From Microvirga sp. TS319 (lineage in GTDB: Bacteria; Pseudomonadota; Alphaproteobacteria; Rhizobiales; Beijerinckiaceae): a stretch of DNA of 64,000 bases. Of this stretch, positions 9,464-18,238 are shown one piece after another. Location: the NCBI RefSeq assembly GCF_041276405.1, contig NZ_JBGGGT010000001.1, forward strand, positions 1,037,501-1,101,500, written 5' to 3'. How positions within the stretch are numbered: the first letter of the stretch is position 1; each line of letters opens with the position of its first letter. The notes beneath the pieces were generated by a model. The model saw only the letters and a list, made by a program, of their open reading frames with translations, did not search any database and was not told the origin of the DNA. The position numbers and the translations under genes were made by a program.

Positions 9464-10192
9464 ATGAGGAACGACCAAATCATGATCATGGATGGTGGGA
9501 ATACCGCTGCTGGAGAGACAGACGAAGCCGCTTTGTCCGAGCGTCGGGCGGGCCTTCTCAGCCGCCGGTCGTTTCTGGTCGGCTCGGCCGTCGGTGTCGG
9601 CACGCTAGGGCTGACCGGTTGCGTGACATCCGACGGCATGAGCTTCGCCGAGGCGACGAAGGTCTACGGGCCGGTGCCTGATGAGAAATTCCCGATCCCG
9701 GCTGTCGATATCAGCAAGGTCGATCCGAAATATTATCGCCGGACGGTTCGCTACGACACCAAAGAGGCGCCCGGCACGATTATCGTCGATCCTGGCAATT
9801 ACTACGTCTACCGCGTCGAGGACGACGGAACCGCCACCCGCTATGGTGCCAATGTCGGCCGCGACGGCTTCCGATGGAGCGGTGACGCCTATGTCGGGCG
9901 CAAGGCCGAATGGGCGACCTGGACCCCTCCCAAAGAGATGATTCGTCGCCAGCCCGAGGCGGCCAAATACGCCGGCGGCATGCCGGGTGGCCTCGACAAT
10001 CCGCTCGGAGCCCGCACGCTTTATCTCTATCAGAACGGCGCTTACACGCTCTACACGATCTACGCCAGCAGCGTCCCTGAATCGATCGGCACAGGCATCA
10101 CAAGCGGCTGCGTCGGCCTCCTCAGTCAGGACATGATGCACCTCTATTCGCGAACGCCGGTCAAGACGAAGGTGGTCGTGCTGCCGGCATAG
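9464..10192 (+). CDS. Exported L,D-transpeptidase-like (YkuD) protein with degenerate motif
   Basis: The 242-residue product has a twin-arginine-type leader (SRRSFLVGSAVG) followed by LTGC, which also fits a lipobox, so it is exported and perhaps acylated. The C-terminal half is a YkuD domain, the fold that makes 3-3 crosslinks in peptidoglycan or attaches lipoproteins to it. The catalytic cysteine is present (Cys216, in SGCVG). Two residues normally conserved are not: the His of the IHG segment is replaced (the sequence reads YTIYASS) and the Arg that usually follows GC[IV] is Gly. The protein may therefore be inactive or have altered activity. It stands alone, with a repeat element downstream. 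Confidence 0.8.
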   Translation: MRNDQIMIMDGGNTAAGETDEAALSERRAGLLSRRSFLVGSAVGVGTLGLTGCVTSDGMSFAEATKVYGPVPDEKFPIPAVDISKVDPKYYRRTVRYDTKEAPGTIIVDPGNYYVYRVEDDGTATRYGANVGRDGFRWSGDAYVGRKAEWATWTPPKEMIRRQPEAAKYAGGMPGGLDNPLGARTLYLYQNGAYTLYTIYASSVPESIGTGITSGCVGLLSQDMMHLYSRTPVKTKVVVLPA

Positions 10193-10261
10193 CAACGGCG
10201 CAAGCCCTGGCGCTGCCGGTGCGGGGCTGAAGATGGCGTTCCTGCTCCCTGAGCCGGCTAC

Positions 10262-10370
10262 AGCATCGGACGCAAAGCCGGCTCCCACTTTTGCGTTCGA
10301 TGCTCCCCTCTTGGATGAGCGCATCGTTCTTGCAAAAAACCGGATCCACTTTTTCGCACGATGCGCTAGC
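10262..10370. repeat. Two-hairpin intergenic repeat, copy 1
   Basis: A 109-base element made of two imperfect hairpins: GCATCGGACGCAAA pairs with TTTTGCGTTCGATGC, and a second arm beginning GCGCATCGT pairs with CGATGCGC around an A-rich then T-rich loop. Near-identical copies lie at 13453, 27205 and 49102, with shorter relatives elsewhere. It sits between the convergent L,D-transpeptidase-like and amidohydrolase genes, where it could act as a bidirectional terminator. Confidence 0.85.
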
Positions 10371-10420
10371 CCTCGTTGGAAGCAGGCAAGACGCAATCCA
10401 TCATGGCATTCGCGCCAGCC

Positions 10421-11674
10421 TCATTCGGGCCCGAGAGAGGAGACGGCCTGCAAAGTCGACGCCATCAGCATCCGCGCGCCAGCGATGCTGTGAGCTGGCT
10501 CGACATACTCCGCCTCATTATGGCTGAGACCGTCGCGGCATGGCACGAAGATCATGGCGGCGGGAGCGACATGGCTCACAAACAATGCATCGTGAAAAGC
10601 CCCCGACAGCATGCGCTTGGTCGCAAGCGTCTGTTCCTTAGCCGCCCGGTCGAGACAGGCAAGCAGCGCGTCCGGAAAGGAGGCGGGAGACATTTCGAAG
10701 AAGCGGCGGCTCCGTGCGTCGCACCCAGCCGAATCTGCGGCATTCGCGCATGTCTTCACGATCAGAGCTTCCAACATATCGAGGCTTCCGGCGTCGGGAT
10801 GCCGTAGATCCACCGTGAACGTGACGGAAGCCGGAATGGCGTTCACGGATCCCGGCTCGACGGCGAACCGCCCCACCGTGAAGCGCGCGAGCTCGTCCTG
10901 CGGCATCACGGTGTCGAAGAGCGTCTTCAGGGCTGTGGCGGCGGCGGTCATCGGATCGCGGCGAAAGGAAAGCGCCGTCGTGCCCGCATGGGAGGCCTGC
11001 CCGATGATGGTGATCTCGAGCCAGCGGGTTCCCTGGATGCCATAGACGATGCCGACGGGGATGTTCTCCCGCTCCAAGGATGGCCCCTGCTCGATGTGCA
11101 GTTCGAGATAGCCCGTGATTGGAAAACCCATCGGCCGCATCCGTGCTTCCGGCAGCGCTTCGAGGGTTGCGTGCAGCTCGTCGGAGAAGATCCCGCCGGT
11201 ACTTCCCCGCAGATCATTCCATTCCGCCGGGATGGCCTTCAGGGAGAACGCCATGGAGCCCATGCAGCCCGGAGAGAAACGACTCCCCTCCTCATTCGTC
11301 CAGGCGACGACCTCCAGCGGCATCTCTGTTTCGATCCCTGCATCCTCCAGGCTTTCGAGCACCTCGAAGGCCGCGAGAGTGCCGAGCGCACCATCGAAGC
11401 GTCCGCCCGTGGGCTGGCTGTCGAGATGGCTCCCGATCAGGAACGGCGGCCCATCGCCCCGCCCGCCCCGCCGGATGAAGAGATTGGCTATCGGGTCCTG
11501 GAATACCTGAAAGCCTCGCGCCAAGGCGAGTTCCGCCAGAAGGCGCCGCGCCTCGCGGTCTTCCACCGACAAAGCCTGCCGGTTGACGCCGCCCGCGGGG
11601 GTGGCACCGATGGCGGCGAAATCATCAAGGCGCTTCAGCAGCCTCTCGCCGTTAACCTGTGCTTGATCGGACAT
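10421..11674 (-). CDS. M20-family Zn-dependent amidohydrolase (carbamoylase/allantoate type)
   Basis: The start is the ATG at 11674 (MSDQAQVN) with GGAG six bases upstream. The 417-residue product matches the hydantoinase/carbamoylase family: GSHLDSQPTGGRFDG carries His83 and Asp94, TNEEG carries Glu128/Glu129, LELHIEQGP carries His193, and His385 lies in DGLSHNEAE, the usual metal set. ASHAGTT in the dimerisation domain is also typical. Known members split N-carbamoyl amino acids, allantoate or ureidoglycine. It starts 17 bases after the TenA-type gene ends, so the pair is an operon. Next to TenA, a role in processing an N-acylated aminomethyl pyrimidine is possible; that is inference. Confidence 0.85.
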   Translation of the reverse strand: MSDQAQVNGERLLKRLDDFAAIGATPAGGVNRQALSVEDREARRLLAELALARGFQVFQDPIANLFIRRGGRGDGPPFLIGSHLDSQPTGGRFDGALGTLAAFEVLESLEDAGIETEMPLEVVAWTNEEGSRFSPGCMGSMAFSLKAIPAEWNDLRGSTGGIFSDELHATLEALPEARMRPMGFPITGYLELHIEQGPSLERENIPVGIVYGIQGTRWLEITIIGQASHAGTTALSFRRDPMTAAATALKTLFDTVMPQDELARFTVGRFAVEPGSVNAIPASVTFTVDLRHPDAGSLDMLEALIVKTCANAADSAGCDARSRRFFEMSPASFPDALLACLDRAAKEQTLATKRMLSGAFHDALFVSHVAPAAMIFVPCRDGLSHNEAEYVEPAHSIAGARMLMASTLQAVSSLGPE

Positions 11675-11691
11675 GTGTTTCTCCGCACGAT

Positions 11692-12336
11692 TCAACGATA
11701 GGGCGCGTCGTGAAAGGCAATCTCGAGGCTCTGAGCCCGTCCGAAGATAAGGCTAAGCTTGGTGCGCTCGGCCGCATCGAGCGTCGCACCTGCCTGGTCG
11801 AGCAAATCCCTTAGCCACAGGGCCTGAGCGGCAAAATCCGCGTGAGCATGGAGATCGACCCATTCCTTCAAAAGCGGATCCCTGATCCGGCAGGAGGCGG
11901 CTTCCTTCGACCAGGTCCAATACATCCATTCCGCCGCGAACATGGCGGCCGCGATATCGAGAAACGTGCCGTCGCGGGCGATCTCAAGCATGCCTGACCG
12001 GAAGGCCGCCACCTCCGGCAGGCTCACGTCGAAGCTCTTGGGGTTGACGCCGCGCGACGCGAAGGTCCTTTCGAAATAGGCGATCTGCCGATTGGCGAGC
12101 GCGTCGAGAACCGCGATGAGCCGGCGCTTGTGCTCGATCCGCTCGGCCTTGGCGACCGCATAAGCGAAGATGGAGATCGCCGTGTCGACGAAGGCGCTCT
12201 CATAGACGAGATAGCGTTCGAAGACGTCCGTCGGAAGCCTGTCATGCTTGATGTCCCCGACGAAGCGATGTCCTATCATGGCGTCGAACACCGCGCAGTT
12301 TTCGCGCAGGATCTGTTGCGAGAGGGTTTCCGTCAT
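11692..12336 (-). CDS. tenA: TenA/thiaminase II family protein lacking the usual cysteine
   Basis: The start is the ATG at 12336 with AGGAGAG upstream; 214 residues is the normal family length. The all-helical TenA pattern is clear, including the N-terminal LRENC..F segment, the Y-L-x-Y-E segment and the C-terminal LEIAFHDA. TenA enzymes release the hydroxymethyl pyrimidine from aminopyrimidine breakdown products of thiamine. The catalytic cysteine of the classical group, around position 135, is alanine here, followed by Glu136 (AAMFAAEWMYW). This points to the cysteine-less TenA_E group, in which a glutamate is thought to replace it. It shares an operon with the M20 hydrolase and is divergent from a PfkB kinase. 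Confidence 0.75.
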   Translation of the reverse strand: MTETLSQQILRENCAVFDAMIGHRFVGDIKHDRLPTDVFERYLVYESAFVDTAISIFAYAVAKAERIEHKRRLIAVLDALANRQIAYFERTFASRGVNPKSFDVSLPEVAAFRSGMLEIARDGTFLDIAAAMFAAEWMYWTWSKEAASCRIRDPLLKEWVDLHAHADFAAQALWLRDLLDQAGATLDAAERTKLSLIFGRAQSLEIAFHDAPYR

Positions 12337-12555
12337 GGTCTCAACTCTCCTACGCCGACTCGCCTGCGGTACGCAACGCACGCATGCGCTCGATGCTCTC
12401 CGCCCTATCGTCTCTGTCGAGACCGGACCCAGCCGGAGAGGCCGGGCAATGGATCATGCCGATGAGAACCTTGGCAGAGCTGCATAATTCTCTAATGGCG
12501 CTTGAAGATTTTCCAGAGATGCTCTTCATTTCTTATCCTGTTCGGAAATGAACCC

Positions 12556-13452
12556 ATGGACGCTTACGTCATCGGCAATGTCGCCATCGATGAAACCCTC
12601 GCGGTCAGCGCCATGCCCGAACCGGGCGCCTCCATTCTCGGCTCGCCGCAATCCCACGACCTCGGCGGCAAAGGCGCCAACCAAGCGGTCGTGATGGCTC
12701 GGTGCGGCTTACGCACGCATCTCGTGGCCGGTGTGGGCGAAGACCTGCGGGGCGACCTGGTTCGCCAACGGCTCGCGGCGGAACCCGTGATACAGCATCT
12801 TGTTCCGCTTGCGGGTCGGTCAACGGATTTCTCCGTCATTCTCACCACACCGGATGGCGAGAACGCCATCGTCACCACGACGGATTGCGCCCAGAACCTG
12901 GATGTCGCGCAATGCGTCGCCGCACTGGACAAGGCGCAGCCGGGCGATCTTGCCGTGCTGCAGGGCAACCTGACCAATGCCGTCACGCGCGGCGTTCTCG
13001 AAGCCGCCCGATCGCGCAGGATGGTGACGGCGTTCAACCCCTCCCCCTTGCGGCCCTTCTTCGACGATCTCTGGAGCCTCGTCGATATCGGCTTTCTCAA
13101 CGAAGGAGAGACTGTCGCCCTCACGGATGCCACCGGCGAGCAGGCTGCGCGAAAGCTTCTCGCCATGGGCGTCAAAGCGGTTGTGCTCACCTTCGGTCGC
13201 AATGGTTCGATGCTTGCCACGGACGACCGTCTTATCCGCGTTCCGGCCGTTGCCTGCCCGGTTATCGACACCACGGGCGCGGGCGATACCTTCATGGCGA
13301 CCGCGCTCGCATCGGCCGCGCTTCGTGACACGGCTCTCGACCGGGCCGCCATCGAGCATGCAAGCAAAGCAAGCGCTCTCACGGTCAGCCGCCCTGGCAC
13401 TCAATCGGCCTTTCCGACGATCGAGGAGCTCGCTGCGATCCTCGATCGTTAG
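12556..13452 (+). CDS. PfkB-family carbohydrate/nucleoside kinase (ribokinase-like)
   Basis: I start at the ATG at 12556 (MDAYVIGN), where the ribokinase fold begins; the frame extends upstream without a ribosome site. The 298-residue product has the N-terminal GGKGANQA motif and the C-terminal PfkB signature DTTGAGDTF with the catalytic base Asp244. The family phosphorylates sugars, nucleosides or hydroxymethyl pyrimidine with ATP. The nearby sugar ABC operon suggests a sugar, while the divergent TenA gene leaves a pyrimidine substrate open. Its TAG stop abuts a repeat element that fills the whole space to the convergent GATase-like gene. Confidence 0.85.
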   Translation: MDAYVIGNVAIDETLAVSAMPEPGASILGSPQSHDLGGKGANQAVVMARCGLRTHLVAGVGEDLRGDLVRQRLAAEPVIQHLVPLAGRSTDFSVILTTPDGENAIVTTTDCAQNLDVAQCVAALDKAQPGDLAVLQGNLTNAVTRGVLEAARSRRMVTAFNPSPLRPFFDDLWSLVDIGFLNEGETVALTDATGEQAARKLLAMGVKAVVLTFGRNGSMLATDDRLIRVPAVACPVIDTTGAGDTFMATALASAALRDTALDRAAIEHASKASALTVSRPGTQSAFPTIEELAAILDR

Positions 13453-13566
13453 AGCATCGGACGTGAAAATCGAAATCCGCTTTTGGGATCAATTCGATGC
13501 TCCCTTCCTGGAAAGAGCGCATCGTTCTTGCGGAAAACCGGGGCCACTTTTCGCACGATGCGCTAG
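13453..13566. repeat. Two-hairpin intergenic repeat, copy 2, containing a stop codon
   Basis: Full-length copy of the element seen at 10262. It occupies the entire gap between the PfkB gene (stop 13450-13452) and the convergent GATase-like gene, whose TAG (read leftward at 13565-13563) is part of the repeat's terminal GCGCTAGC. The position fits a bidirectional terminator. Confidence 0.85.
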
Positions 13567-14333
13567 CGTGCCTCAGTGAGCCAGCCGAGCAGGTTCTTCC
13601 AGAGACGGCCATAGCCTTGCCATGCGCAGAAGGCGGGTGACAGCCAGTGGGGACCGATATCCGACGTCCAGGCCGCCGTGCGTCCTTGCCCATGGGTGCC
13701 AAGAACCAGCAGCGGATGGCCACCGTGATCGTCGGGCAGGCGCGCCAGCACCTCCACATCCGCACGGTCGCGCAGTTCGACCTCGTTGACGCCGAGCAGC
13801 AGCGGCCATTCGCCCTCGAGACCAGCCAGGACGGGATGATCGGGACGGGCAATGGACGCCACGGCGCCTTCGGGTATCTCGACCCGGTCGTCATAAGGAA
13901 GGCACCTGACCGGCAAGGTGTCCTCCACCGGCGTTCGGCGCCAGCGAGCCTTGCCGTCGATGCCCTGGAACGAGAGGTAGCCGCCCACCATGAGCAAGCC
14001 GCCACCCTTTTCCACCCAGGCCTTGATCAGCTTCAGGCGGTTAGGGACCGTGCGCGAATGAAGCCATACGTCCGGGGGCAATAACAGGGAGTTGGAGCCG
14101 ATGTCGGACAGGATGAGTGCATCATAGGCATCGAGCCCTGCCATGTCGTAGGGGAATTTTTCGACCGCCTCGTGGGCAGGCATGTAGGTCAGTGCGAAAT
14201 CGCTGCCTTCCAGGGCCTGCACCAGCGGCTCCGCACCGAGGTGGAAGGTGACGCTGCCGAACTGGTCGAAGCCCTTATAGTGAGTGGCGGAGCTGACCCA
14301 ACTTTCGCCGACGAGCAGAACTTTCTTAGTCAT
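13563..14333 (-). CDS. GATase-like protein (class I glutamine amidotransferase fold, DUF1355-like)
   Basis: The start is the ATG at 14333 (MTKKVLLVGES). The 256-residue product has an N-terminal strand ending in GESW, a central DALILSDIGSN segment, and KGGGLLMVGGYLSFQG, features of the putative glutamine amidotransferase family related to ThuA and GATase1. No nucleophilic cysteine is visible at the expected elbow, so it is probably not an amidotransferase; members of this group have no firmly assigned reaction. It is the last gene of the LacI/CUT2/phosphotriesterase operon, 41 bases after the previous stop. Its own stop lies inside the adjacent repeat. A role in degrading the imported compound is inferred. 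Confidence 0.7.
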   Translation of the reverse strand: MTKKVLLVGESWVSSATHYKGFDQFGSVTFHLGAEPLVQALEGSDFALTYMPAHEAVEKFPYDMAGLDAYDALILSDIGSNSLLLPPDVWLHSRTVPNRLKLIKAWVEKGGGLLMVGGYLSFQGIDGKARWRRTPVEDTLPVRCLPYDDRVEIPEGAVASIARPDHPVLAGLEGEWPLLLGVNEVELRDRADVEVLARLPDDHGGHPLLVLGTHGQGRTAAWTSDIGPHWLSPAFCAWQGYGRLWKNLLGWLTEAR

Positions 14334-14374
14334 CGCATAACCATGTTCAAGTTGGTGGGTTTGGACAAAAGCGC

Positions 14375-15439
14375 TCAAGTCGCGTGGAACACTCTGCGGG
14401 GATTGTCCCGCATCATCTGATCGAGAATGGACTCGTTCAGTCCATGCCGCCGCAGGCGCGGCAGGAAGTGGCGCGGGATATAGGCATAACCGTTGCCGCC
14501 ATACCGGGTCAGCATCATCTTCAAAAAGACATCGTGCGACAGGAGAATTCGGTCACCGTATCCTGCCTCCACGAGTTTCACGATCGCGCGGGCCGCCTCG
14601 TCATCGCTGGGGCATTGCACCTGCTGATCGGCATAGAAGAAATCCATGCCGATCATGTCGTATTCGATGAAGGCACCGCGCGCGGCCAGCTCCTGCTGAT
14701 ACCGCTGATCGTCATGGGAAGGATTCATGTGGCATAACACCGTATGCCGCAGATCCGCGCCCTCCTCGGCCACGACATCGAGGACCCGGTGTCCAAGCCT
14801 GAACCAGCCGGGCAGATGCACCATGAGTGGCAGGCCCGTGCGCACCTGCGCCTGGGCCGCGCCCCTTAGGGATTTCTCCTCTTCCTCCGTAAAGTCGGAC
14901 GAGACGCCGATCTCACCGATCAGACCGATCCTGACGTCGCTGCCGTCGGCTCCCTGCGTCGCCTCCCGGACGATTTCGTCGGCGATCTCCTCGGCCGTCA
15001 TGGCTGCAACTTTTCCAGGGTGCGACGAGCCGAGATAGTACCCGGCCCCCATCACGATGTTGAGACCCGCCGCCTCGGAGATGCGTCGCAGGGCGCGCGG
15101 ATCACGGCCGATGCCCTGGCATGTCGGTTCGACGACGGTGCGTCCGCCTTCGGCCGCGAAGGACTTCAGTTCGGCGATGGCGAGAGGTTCGTCGTCGAGC
15201 GTGATGTTGTGCTTGTTGACGAAAGGATCCTGCCTTAACTCGCCGAGAATTTCCATGCAGACGAAACTCTCGGCGAGGTATTGCCGCTCCCGCGTCTTCG
15301 GCGCGTGCCACCAGCATCGGCAGTCGTTGAGGATGTGCTCGTGCATGAGCGTCATGCCGAGCTGATCGATCGTCACGGGTCCCGTGACGGTCATCACCTT
15401 GCCCGACCGTACATGCGCCTCTGAGAGTTCCTGGCTCAT
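14375..15439 (-). CDS. Phosphotriesterase-family metal-dependent hydrolase
   Basis: The 354-residue product fits the PTE branch of the amidohydrolase superfamily. The binuclear metal ligands can be followed: His33 and His35 (MHEH), bridging acid Glu176 (LIGEIG, in place of the carboxylated lysine of classical PTE), His208 (VHLPG), His237 (CHMNPS) and Asp303 (LSHDV). Relatives with a bridging Glu or Lys open lactones of sugar acids or hydrolyse phosphodiesters and N-acyl groups. It starts three bases after the permease stop, so it is cotranscribed with the CUT2 transporter, which favours an organic substrate such as a sugar lactone over an organophosphate. Confidence 0.85.
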   Translation of the reverse strand: MSQELSEAHVRSGKVMTVTGPVTIDQLGMTLMHEHILNDCRCWWHAPKTRERQYLAESFVCMEILGELRQDPFVNKHNITLDDEPLAIAELKSFAAEGGRTVVEPTCQGIGRDPRALRRISEAAGLNIVMGAGYYLGSSHPGKVAAMTAEEIADEIVREATQGADGSDVRIGLIGEIGVSSDFTEEEEKSLRGAAQAQVRTGLPLMVHLPGWFRLGHRVLDVVAEEGADLRHTVLCHMNPSHDDQRYQQELAARGAFIEYDMIGMDFFYADQQVQCPSDDEAARAIVKLVEAGYGDRILLSHDVFLKMMLTRYGGNGYAYIPRHFLPRLRRHGLNESILDQMMRDNPRRVFHAT

Positions 15440-15442
15440 CGT

Positions 15443-16447
15443 TCACTTGGCCTTTCGAATGGCGAAGCGGAAATTCGCAGAGAAGATTCGGGTATTGAGC
15501 CAGATCGCCAGGAGGATGATCGCTCCGGTGACGATCTGCGTGAAGAAGGGGGATATATGCATCAGGATAAGGCCGTTGCCGATCACCGCGATGGTCATCG
15601 TGCCCAGAACCGTGCCAAGGATCGTGCCGCGTCCACCCATTAAGGATGTGCCGCCGAGCACCACGGCTGCCACCACCTGCAGTTCGAAGCCGACGGCAGC
15701 GTTGGACGATCCGGACCCTAGGCGCGCGGCGATCAGCAGACCAGCAAGAGCCGAGGCGACGCCCGCAACGAGATAAACGGAGGCGACGATCCACCTCGCC
15801 GGCATTCCGACCCGGCGTGCCGCCTCCATGTTGGATCCGACAGCCACGACCTGGCGGCCGTATTTGGTCGTGGTGATCACCACATAGCCGAGGATCGCCA
15901 CGCCAACGGCGATCAGCGCCGGAACGGGAAGGCCGAGGAACTCGCCCCGACCGATGGCGAAGAAGCCTGGCACGTTGTTGATGGGAATTGAGTAGCCCTG
16001 CGTGAGATAGAGTGCCAGTCCGCGCAGGATCGACAAGCCTGCCAGCGTCACGATGAAAGCCGGGATGCCCTGGTAGGCCACGAACCACCCTTGAGCGAGG
16101 CCGATGAGCCCGCCGAGAGCGAGCATCGCCACGACCACCAGAGGCCAAGGAGCGCCCACGCTTAGAATGATCGCCGCAACGGCATTGATGAGCGCGACCA
16201 TCGATCCGACGGACAGATCGATGCCGCCCGTGATGATCACGAAGGTCATGGCGACGGCGACGACGAGGATCGGCGCAGCCTGGCGCACCACGTTGAGGAT
16301 ATTGCCGACAGTCATGAAGGTATCGGTCGTCCCGGCGAAGAAGGCACAGCATGCAAGAAAGAAAATCGCGATGGAAAGAACCTGCGCATGTTCGGCAAAG
16401 AAATCGGCGGCCGGCGAGCCTTTCTGTCGCTCCGTATAGGTGCTCAT
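15443..16447 (-). CDS. CUT2 sugar ABC transporter permease (RbsC-like)
   Basis: The 334-residue inner-membrane protein has about ten hydrophobic segments and hallmarks of the RbsC family: ITGGIDLSVGSM near residue 75, the NNVPGF loop, and the GGTSLMGGRGTILGTVLG segment that contacts the ATPase. Its ATG overlaps the ATPase stop as ATGA. With its neighbours it forms a high-affinity importer for a monosaccharide or related compound. Substrate unknown; ribose, fructose, xylose and erythritol importers all look like this. Confidence 0.9.
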   Translation of the reverse strand: MSTYTERQKGSPAADFFAEHAQVLSIAIFFLACCAFFAGTTDTFMTVGNILNVVRQAAPILVVAVAMTFVIITGGIDLSVGSMVALINAVAAIILSVGAPWPLVVVAMLALGGLIGLAQGWFVAYQGIPAFIVTLAGLSILRGLALYLTQGYSIPINNVPGFFAIGRGEFLGLPVPALIAVGVAILGYVVITTTKYGRQVVAVGSNMEAARRVGMPARWIVASVYLVAGVASALAGLLIAARLGSGSSNAAVGFELQVVAAVVLGGTSLMGGRGTILGTVLGTMTIAVIGNGLILMHISPFFTQIVTGAIILLAIWLNTRIFSANFRFAIRKAK

Positions 16448-17259
16448 GGGTTGCTTCCCTCACCGACGATCAGCTTCACGAGATCTTCGAGATTGGTCTT
16501 GCCGATCTCCCGCTCCGCTACCTTGGTGCCCTCGTACATGACGGCGATCCTGTCGCAGACGCGGAAGAGATCCTGTAACCGATGGGTAATCAGCACGACC
16601 GAAACGCCGCGCGCCTTCACCCGGTTGATCAGCGCGAGCACCGCTTCGACCTCGGCGACAGCTAGCGCGGATGTCGGCTCGTCCATAATCAGGACCTTCG
16701 GGTTGAAGGACGCCGCGCGGGCGATGGCGATGGCCTGCCTCTGTCCGCCGGAGAGCTTCTCCACCTTAGCGGTCAGGCGCGGAATGCGGATCTCCAGCGA
16801 ATCCAGCATGTGCCGCGCCTCGACGAGCATCCGCTTCCGGTCGAGGAATGGTCCCATGGTGAGCTCGCGGCCCAGGAAGAGGTTTCCGACCACGTCGATG
16901 TGATCGCACAGGCTCAGATCCTGGAAGACCATGTCGATGTTGCGGGCGCGCGCATCGGCGGGACCGGAGAAGCGTACCGTCTCGCCATCGAGGGCAATCG
17001 TGCCCTCGTCGGGGATGTAGGTGCCCGAGATGATCTTCGTCAGGGTCGATTTGCCGGCAGCATTGTCGCCGACGAGCCCCAGGCACTCGCCCGGATAAAG
17101 ATCGAGATCGATGCCCCGAAGCGCCTGATGCGATCCGAACGTCTTGCGGATGCCGCGGAGCGAAACCCGCGGCGGCACTGTCCCGGATCCGGTCGACCGA
17201 GGGAGCTTAGCCCCCTCGGCTCCGGCGACAGCGTGCTGGGGCTGTCGATCCGTCATCAT
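16444..17259 (-). CDS. CUT2 sugar ABC transporter ATP-binding protein, single-domain (FrcA-like)
   Basis: The frame extends far upstream, but the real start is the ATG at 17259, which overlaps the binding-protein stop (ATGA). The 271-residue product has one nucleotide-binding domain: Walker A GDNAAGKST, signature LSGGQRQ, Walker B VLIMDEPTSAL and the switch histidine in LITHR. Most CUT2 ATPases of the RbsA type carry two fused domains; the single-domain form is known from FrcA of Sinorhizobium, so it probably works as a homodimer. It energises the permease encoded next. Confidence 0.88.
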   Translation of the reverse strand: MMTDRQPQHAVAGAEGAKLPRSTGSGTVPPRVSLRGIRKTFGSHQALRGIDLDLYPGECLGLVGDNAAGKSTLTKIISGTYIPDEGTIALDGETVRFSGPADARARNIDMVFQDLSLCDHIDVVGNLFLGRELTMGPFLDRKRMLVEARHMLDSLEIRIPRLTAKVEKLSGGQRQAIAIARAASFNPKVLIMDEPTSALAVAEVEAVLALINRVKARGVSVVLITHRLQDLFRVCDRIAVMYEGTKVAEREIGKTNLEDLVKLIVGEGSNP

Positions 17260-18212
17260 CTGAACACAGCTCGGTAGGGTTCGACGTTCTGCTTGGTCAC
17301 GATGGTGACGGGCACCGAGATGATGGGCTCCACGGATCCGCCGCTTGAGAGCGTCTTCAGCGCATTGACGGCGGCAGCGCCCATGCTGGCGGGGTCCTGC
17401 TGGATGACGGCCACCACATAGCCCTTGTCGATGCCGGCGATAGCCTGCGCCGTGAGATCCCAGCCGAACACCTTGACGCCTTCCTGCTTTCCCTGGCTCT
17501 CGACCGCCGCGATGGCACCCATCAGCGCAGGTTCGCCCGTGGCGTAGATCGCCGTCATGTCGGGATTCCCGGTGATCAGGTTCTCGGCCGCCGCGAGGGC
17601 ATTGTCCTGGATGTTCTGACCGTCGACGACGCCGGCCTTGGTGATGCCCGGGGCGCCGTTGATTGTCTTCTCGAAGCCCTCCTGGCGCACGTTCTGGATG
17701 AACGAGTTCAGGGCGCCGACAATGCCGACCTTCGCCTTGCCGCCCATATTCGTCTTCACATAGTCGAGGAAGAACTTGCCCATGTCGGCGCCGGCCGCCG
17801 CATTGTCGACGCCAATCTGCGCCTTCTGCGGCCCCTTCGGCAGGATCGCATCGATGGCCACGACCGGAATGCCGGCCTGCGCGGCTTGGTTGACGGCCGG
17901 CATGATTCCGTTGACGTCGATGGCCACCACTGCGAGGCCATCCACCTTCTGCTGGATGTAGGTCTCGATGGCGCTGTTCTGCGCCGCGGGATCGTTGTTG
18001 GCATTGAAAACGACCAGATTGACACCTGCGGCATCCGCCGCCTTCTTGGCGCCCTCGTTCATCTGATTGAAGAACAGCGCCTGCTGATTGATCTGCACGA
18101 GCGCGAAGGTTTTCTTCTGCTGCGCTTCGGCCTGAGAGGGACCGAGGGCGAGAGCCGTGAGGGCAGTCAAGCCCAGGGCGGCGAAGGTTCTGCGTTTCAA
18201 GGTCAAGGTCAT
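17256..18212 (-). CDS. CUT2 periplasmic sugar-binding protein (RbsB-like)
   Basis: The 318-residue product has a basic, hydrophobic signal peptide ending near AEAQ and the type I periplasmic binding protein fold: a KKTFALVQINQQ first strand, GLAVVAIDV and IPVVAIDA strands, and the DMTAIYATGEPALMGA segment. It captures the sugar for the permease. The ATG at 18212 abuts AGAGGAG with no spacing, so translation might instead start at TTG codon 3 or 5, which would shorten the leader slightly. It lies 26 bases after the LacI-type gene and overlaps the ATPase gene. Confidence 0.9.
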   Translation of the reverse strand: MTLTLKRRTFAALGLTALTALALGPSQAEAQQKKTFALVQINQQALFFNQMNEGAKKAADAAGVNLVVFNANNDPAAQNSAIETYIQQKVDGLAVVAIDVNGIMPAVNQAAQAGIPVVAIDAILPKGPQKAQIGVDNAAAGADMGKFFLDYVKTNMGGKAKVGIVGALNSFIQNVRQEGFEKTINGAPGITKAGVVDGQNIQDNALAAAENLITGNPDMTAIYATGEPALMGAIAAVESQGKQEGVKVFGWDLTAQAIAGIDKGYVVAVIQQDPASMGAAAVNALKTLSSGGSVEPIISVPVTIVTKQNVEPYRAVFR

Positions 18213-18238
18213 CTCCTCTGTCTGGTTTCCATCGCAGG

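Noticed and set aside
15102..16463. 453-codon minus-strand frame across the permease and PTE genes
   Set aside because: Arginine/histidine-rich composition with no family pattern; it lies in another frame of two well-supported genes.
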